A DNA stretch of 35,316 nucleotides from Streptomyces toyocaensis (lineage in GTDB: Bacteria > Actinomycetota > Actinomycetes > Streptomycetales > Streptomycetaceae), in the NCBI RefSeq assembly GCF_000725125.1, contig NZ_JFCB01000053.1, positions 1 to 35,316 of the forward strand, given 5' to 3'. Below, piece by piece: positions 33,816-35,316 of this stretch. The notes under the pieces were generated by a model. The model was not told the origin of the DNA. It was given only the letters and a program-made list of their open reading frames with translations, and did no database searches. Each line of letters starts with the position of its first letter. Within the stretch, counting starts at the first letter, position 1. The position numbers and the translations under genes were made by a program.

Positions 33816-34956
33816 CCCCGCCGCCGGCCGCGCGGTCCCCGCCCAGTTCCTCGGTCAGCCAGCGGAAGGCCGGTACCACCTGCGGCCGCCACAGCGCCAT
33901 GGTGTGCCCGCCCGCGCTCTTCGGCAGCTTCACCACCTGGACGTGCGTCGGTGCCTTCGCGGCCCGCCCGAGGGCCAGGGCGTCCTCGTACCCGTCGTGC
34001 TCCTGACCCGAGAGGTAGAGCGAGATCCGGGGCGGCGCGGCCGCCGCGCGCAGCATGCGGAGGGGATTGCCCGCCGCCCGCAGGGCCGGGTCGCGCCCGG
34101 TGAGCGAGGCGCGCTCGACGGCCGGGTCGTTGTAGCCGGACAGGCTGACCGCCGCGCGGAAGCGGTCGGGGTGCGCGACGGCGAGCCGGGTCGCGCAGTG
34201 TCCCCCGGCCGAGTACCCGGCGACGGACCAGCCCCGGGGAGCGCTCCGGACGCGGAAGTTGTCCATGACCATGCGCGGCACGTCGATGCTCAGCCAGCTC
34301 TCCGCGTTCACCCGGCCGGCGAGGTTGGCGCAGCCCGTGTCCGCTCCGGGCAGCAGCGCGGTGCGCGGCGCCACCAGGACGAAGGGGGTGACGCGGCCGT
34401 CGCGCATCGGCTCGTGGAGCTGCTCGTGCGCGTCCAGCGTGCCGAACCAGGCCTTCGCCGAACCCGGGTAGCCCTGGAGCAGCTCCACGACCGGGAACCG
34501 GTGGTCGCGCCAGGCGGGGTCGTCGTACTGCGGGGGAAGCCAGACGTACACCTCGGCCCTCACCCCGGAGACACGGCCCGTCAGCTCGGTGACGCGGACG
34601 CCGCCCGCCGCCCGCATGCCCGGCCCGCCCGCCGTGCGGAACGCCTGACGGACCTTGGGCAGCCGCTCCACGGTGATCCCGCCGGTGCCGTCGGCACCGA
34701 GGTCGGCGGCGTGCTCGACATGGTCGCCGGTGGCCAGCAGGTCGGACCAGTCGTCGTAGAGCTGGTTGGCGTTGTTGACGAGGGTGAAGACCAGGGCCAC
34801 GGCCGTGAGCTGGGCGAACAGCAGCATCGTCACCCGGGCGGCGGCCCGCGCGGCCCGGGGACCGCGCACCCTCGTCCACAGGACGAGCGGCACTCCGAGG
34901 GCGACGGCGGCCAGCACGGCCAAAGTGCAGAGGAACGGGATCCCGGTGAGGCTCAT
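33724..34956 (-). CDS. Membrane-anchored esterase of the Ag85/esterase D alpha/beta-hydrolase type
   Basis: 410 residues. Two N-terminal membrane helices (about 5-27 and 40-62) would anchor the enzyme, with the hydrolase domain (about 115-360) probably outside the cell. The nucleophile is S249 in GYSAGGHC, and a late GGHT supplies a probable catalytic His. RFPVVELLQGYPGSAKAWF is the oxyanion region of the PF00756 family, which includes mycolyltransferases and esterase D; the substrate here is unknown. The last 40 residues are Gly/Pro/Ser-rich and are encoded opposite the end of the TRIC gene, so the true end may be partly non-essential. The ATG at 34956 has no strong ribosome site; an in-frame TTG at 35016 would add 20 residues. 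Confidence 0.82.
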   Translation of the reverse strand: MSLTGIPFLCTLAVLAAVALGVPLVLWTRVRGPRAARAAARVTMLLFAQLTAVALVFTLVNNANQLYDDWSDLLATGDHVEHAADLGADGTGGITVERLPKVRQAFRTAGGPGMRAAGGVRVTELTGRVSGVRAEVYVWLPPQYDDPAWRDHRFPVVELLQGYPGSAKAWFGTLDAHEQLHEPMRDGRVTPFVLVAPRTALLPGADTGCANLAGRVNAESWLSIDVPRMVMDNFRVRSAPRGWSVAGYSAGGHCATRLAVAHPDRFRAAVSLSGYNDPAVERASLTGRDPALRAAGNPLRMLRAAAAPPRISLYLSGQEHDGYEDALALGRAAKAPTHVQVVKLPKSAGGHTMALWRPQVVPAFRWLTEELGGDRAAGGGATPPGPSSDGATPGAPASGSASRGSGGRRP

Positions 34957-35042
34957 GTCCGGATAGAGGGCGGAAAGGGGGACCGGGTTCGCGTCGTTCA
35001 ACCGCCCGTCGAACAAAGCTACCGCTTAGTATTGTCTTCTTG

Positions 35043-35048
35043 TACTGT
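35043..35048 (+). promoter_or_regulatory. Candidate -10 box of the thioesterase gene (leaderless)
   Basis: TACTGT ends six bases before the ATG and no Shine-Dalgarno sequence is present. The 98-base gap to the divergent esterase is AT-richer than its surroundings. Confidence 0.4.
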
Positions 35049-35054
35049 TCAGCC

Positions 35055-35316
35055 ATGCCAGAAGCAGCCTCCGCCCAGGCCACCAGGGCCATGATCGGCG
35101 CCAGCGAGTTCGACCGGGACACCGCTCTCGTCCAGCGGGAGCCCGGCGTCTACGACATCGACCTCTCCGCCGGCTGGACGATCATCAACGCCGTCAACGG
35201 CGGCTACCTGCTGGCCGTACTGGGCCGCGCGCTCGCGGACGCCCTGCCGCACTCCGACCCGTTCACCATCTCCGCGCACTACCTGACCGCCTCCCAGCCG
35301 GGCCCGGCGGTCGTGC
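35055..35316 (+). CDS. Hot-dog fold acyl-CoA thioesterase, partial (continues past the window)
   Basis: First 87 residues only. GWTIINAVNGGYLLAVLGRALADALP and PFTISAHYLTASQPGPAVV match the N-terminal half of TesB-like 4HBT_3 thioesterases, which hydrolyse acyl-CoA. The catalytic residues of the second half are not in view. The ATG at 35055 has no ribosome site and a TACTGT box six bases upstream, so it looks leaderless. Divergent from the esterase gene. Confidence 0.75.
   Translation, partial: MPEAASAQATRAMIGASEFDRDTALVQREPGVYDIDLSAGWTIINAVNGGYLLAVLGRALADALPHSDPFTISAHYLTASQPGPAVV

Overview
The window is a piece of a high-GC actinomycete chromosome, almost certainly Streptomyces. The evidence is the extreme third-position GC, the frequent GTG and TTG starts, GGAGG-type ribosome sites mixed with several apparently leaderless genes, lipobox lipoproteins, and a gene order that I recall (not checked) from the core of the S. 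coelicolor chromosome around the metalloprotease - glgX - gcv/glyA - oligopeptide transporter genes. I see no insertion sequence, prophage, CRISPR array, tRNA or rRNA gene. This is housekeeping core sequence, not an accessory island.

Layout. Positions 178-2827 (minus) hold a DUF1990 protein and a secreted thermolysin-type metalloprotease. Positions 3229-10409 (minus) are a block of four half-size ABC exporters forming two overlapping pairs; in one pair one nucleotide-binding domain has lost its P-loop. Positions 10535-12790 (minus) encode glycogen debranching enzyme GlgX. Positions 12978-15609 (plus) are two tandem paralogous L,D-transpeptidase lipoproteins. Positions 15736-19107 carry an enoyl-CoA hydratase, an RsbW-like ATPase, a GNAT acetyltransferase (minus), a 70-residue EF-hand protein and an F420/NADP-type oxidoreductase.

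The metabolic core lies at 19211-23906 (minus): a tandem glycine riboswitch followed by gcvT, gcvH, glyA and sdaA. Read in order, the genes cleave glycine to methylene-tetrahydrofolate, condense that with a second glycine to serine, and deaminate serine to pyruvate, so the riboswitch probably governs a glycine-disposal route. The P- and L-proteins of glycine cleavage are not in the window. Across from it (plus) lie a P-loop kinase-like gene and two tandem SseB-family genes, a family named for serine sensitivity in E. coli.

Positions 26949-33079 (plus) are a five-gene oligopeptide/dipeptide ABC importer with a strong hairpin after the binding-protein gene, a terminator at the end, and an unusual Ala/Glu/Lys-rich tail on the last ATPase. 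The window ends with a TRIC-type channel gene (plus), a convergent overlapping membrane-anchored esterase (minus), and the start of a hot-dog thioesterase (plus) that runs off the edge.

I did not find a clearly new biological system. The observations most worth a second look are the strongly asymmetric ABC pair, the riboswitch-led glycine-to-pyruvate operon with its sequence oddities, and several palindromes placed in promoter regions.
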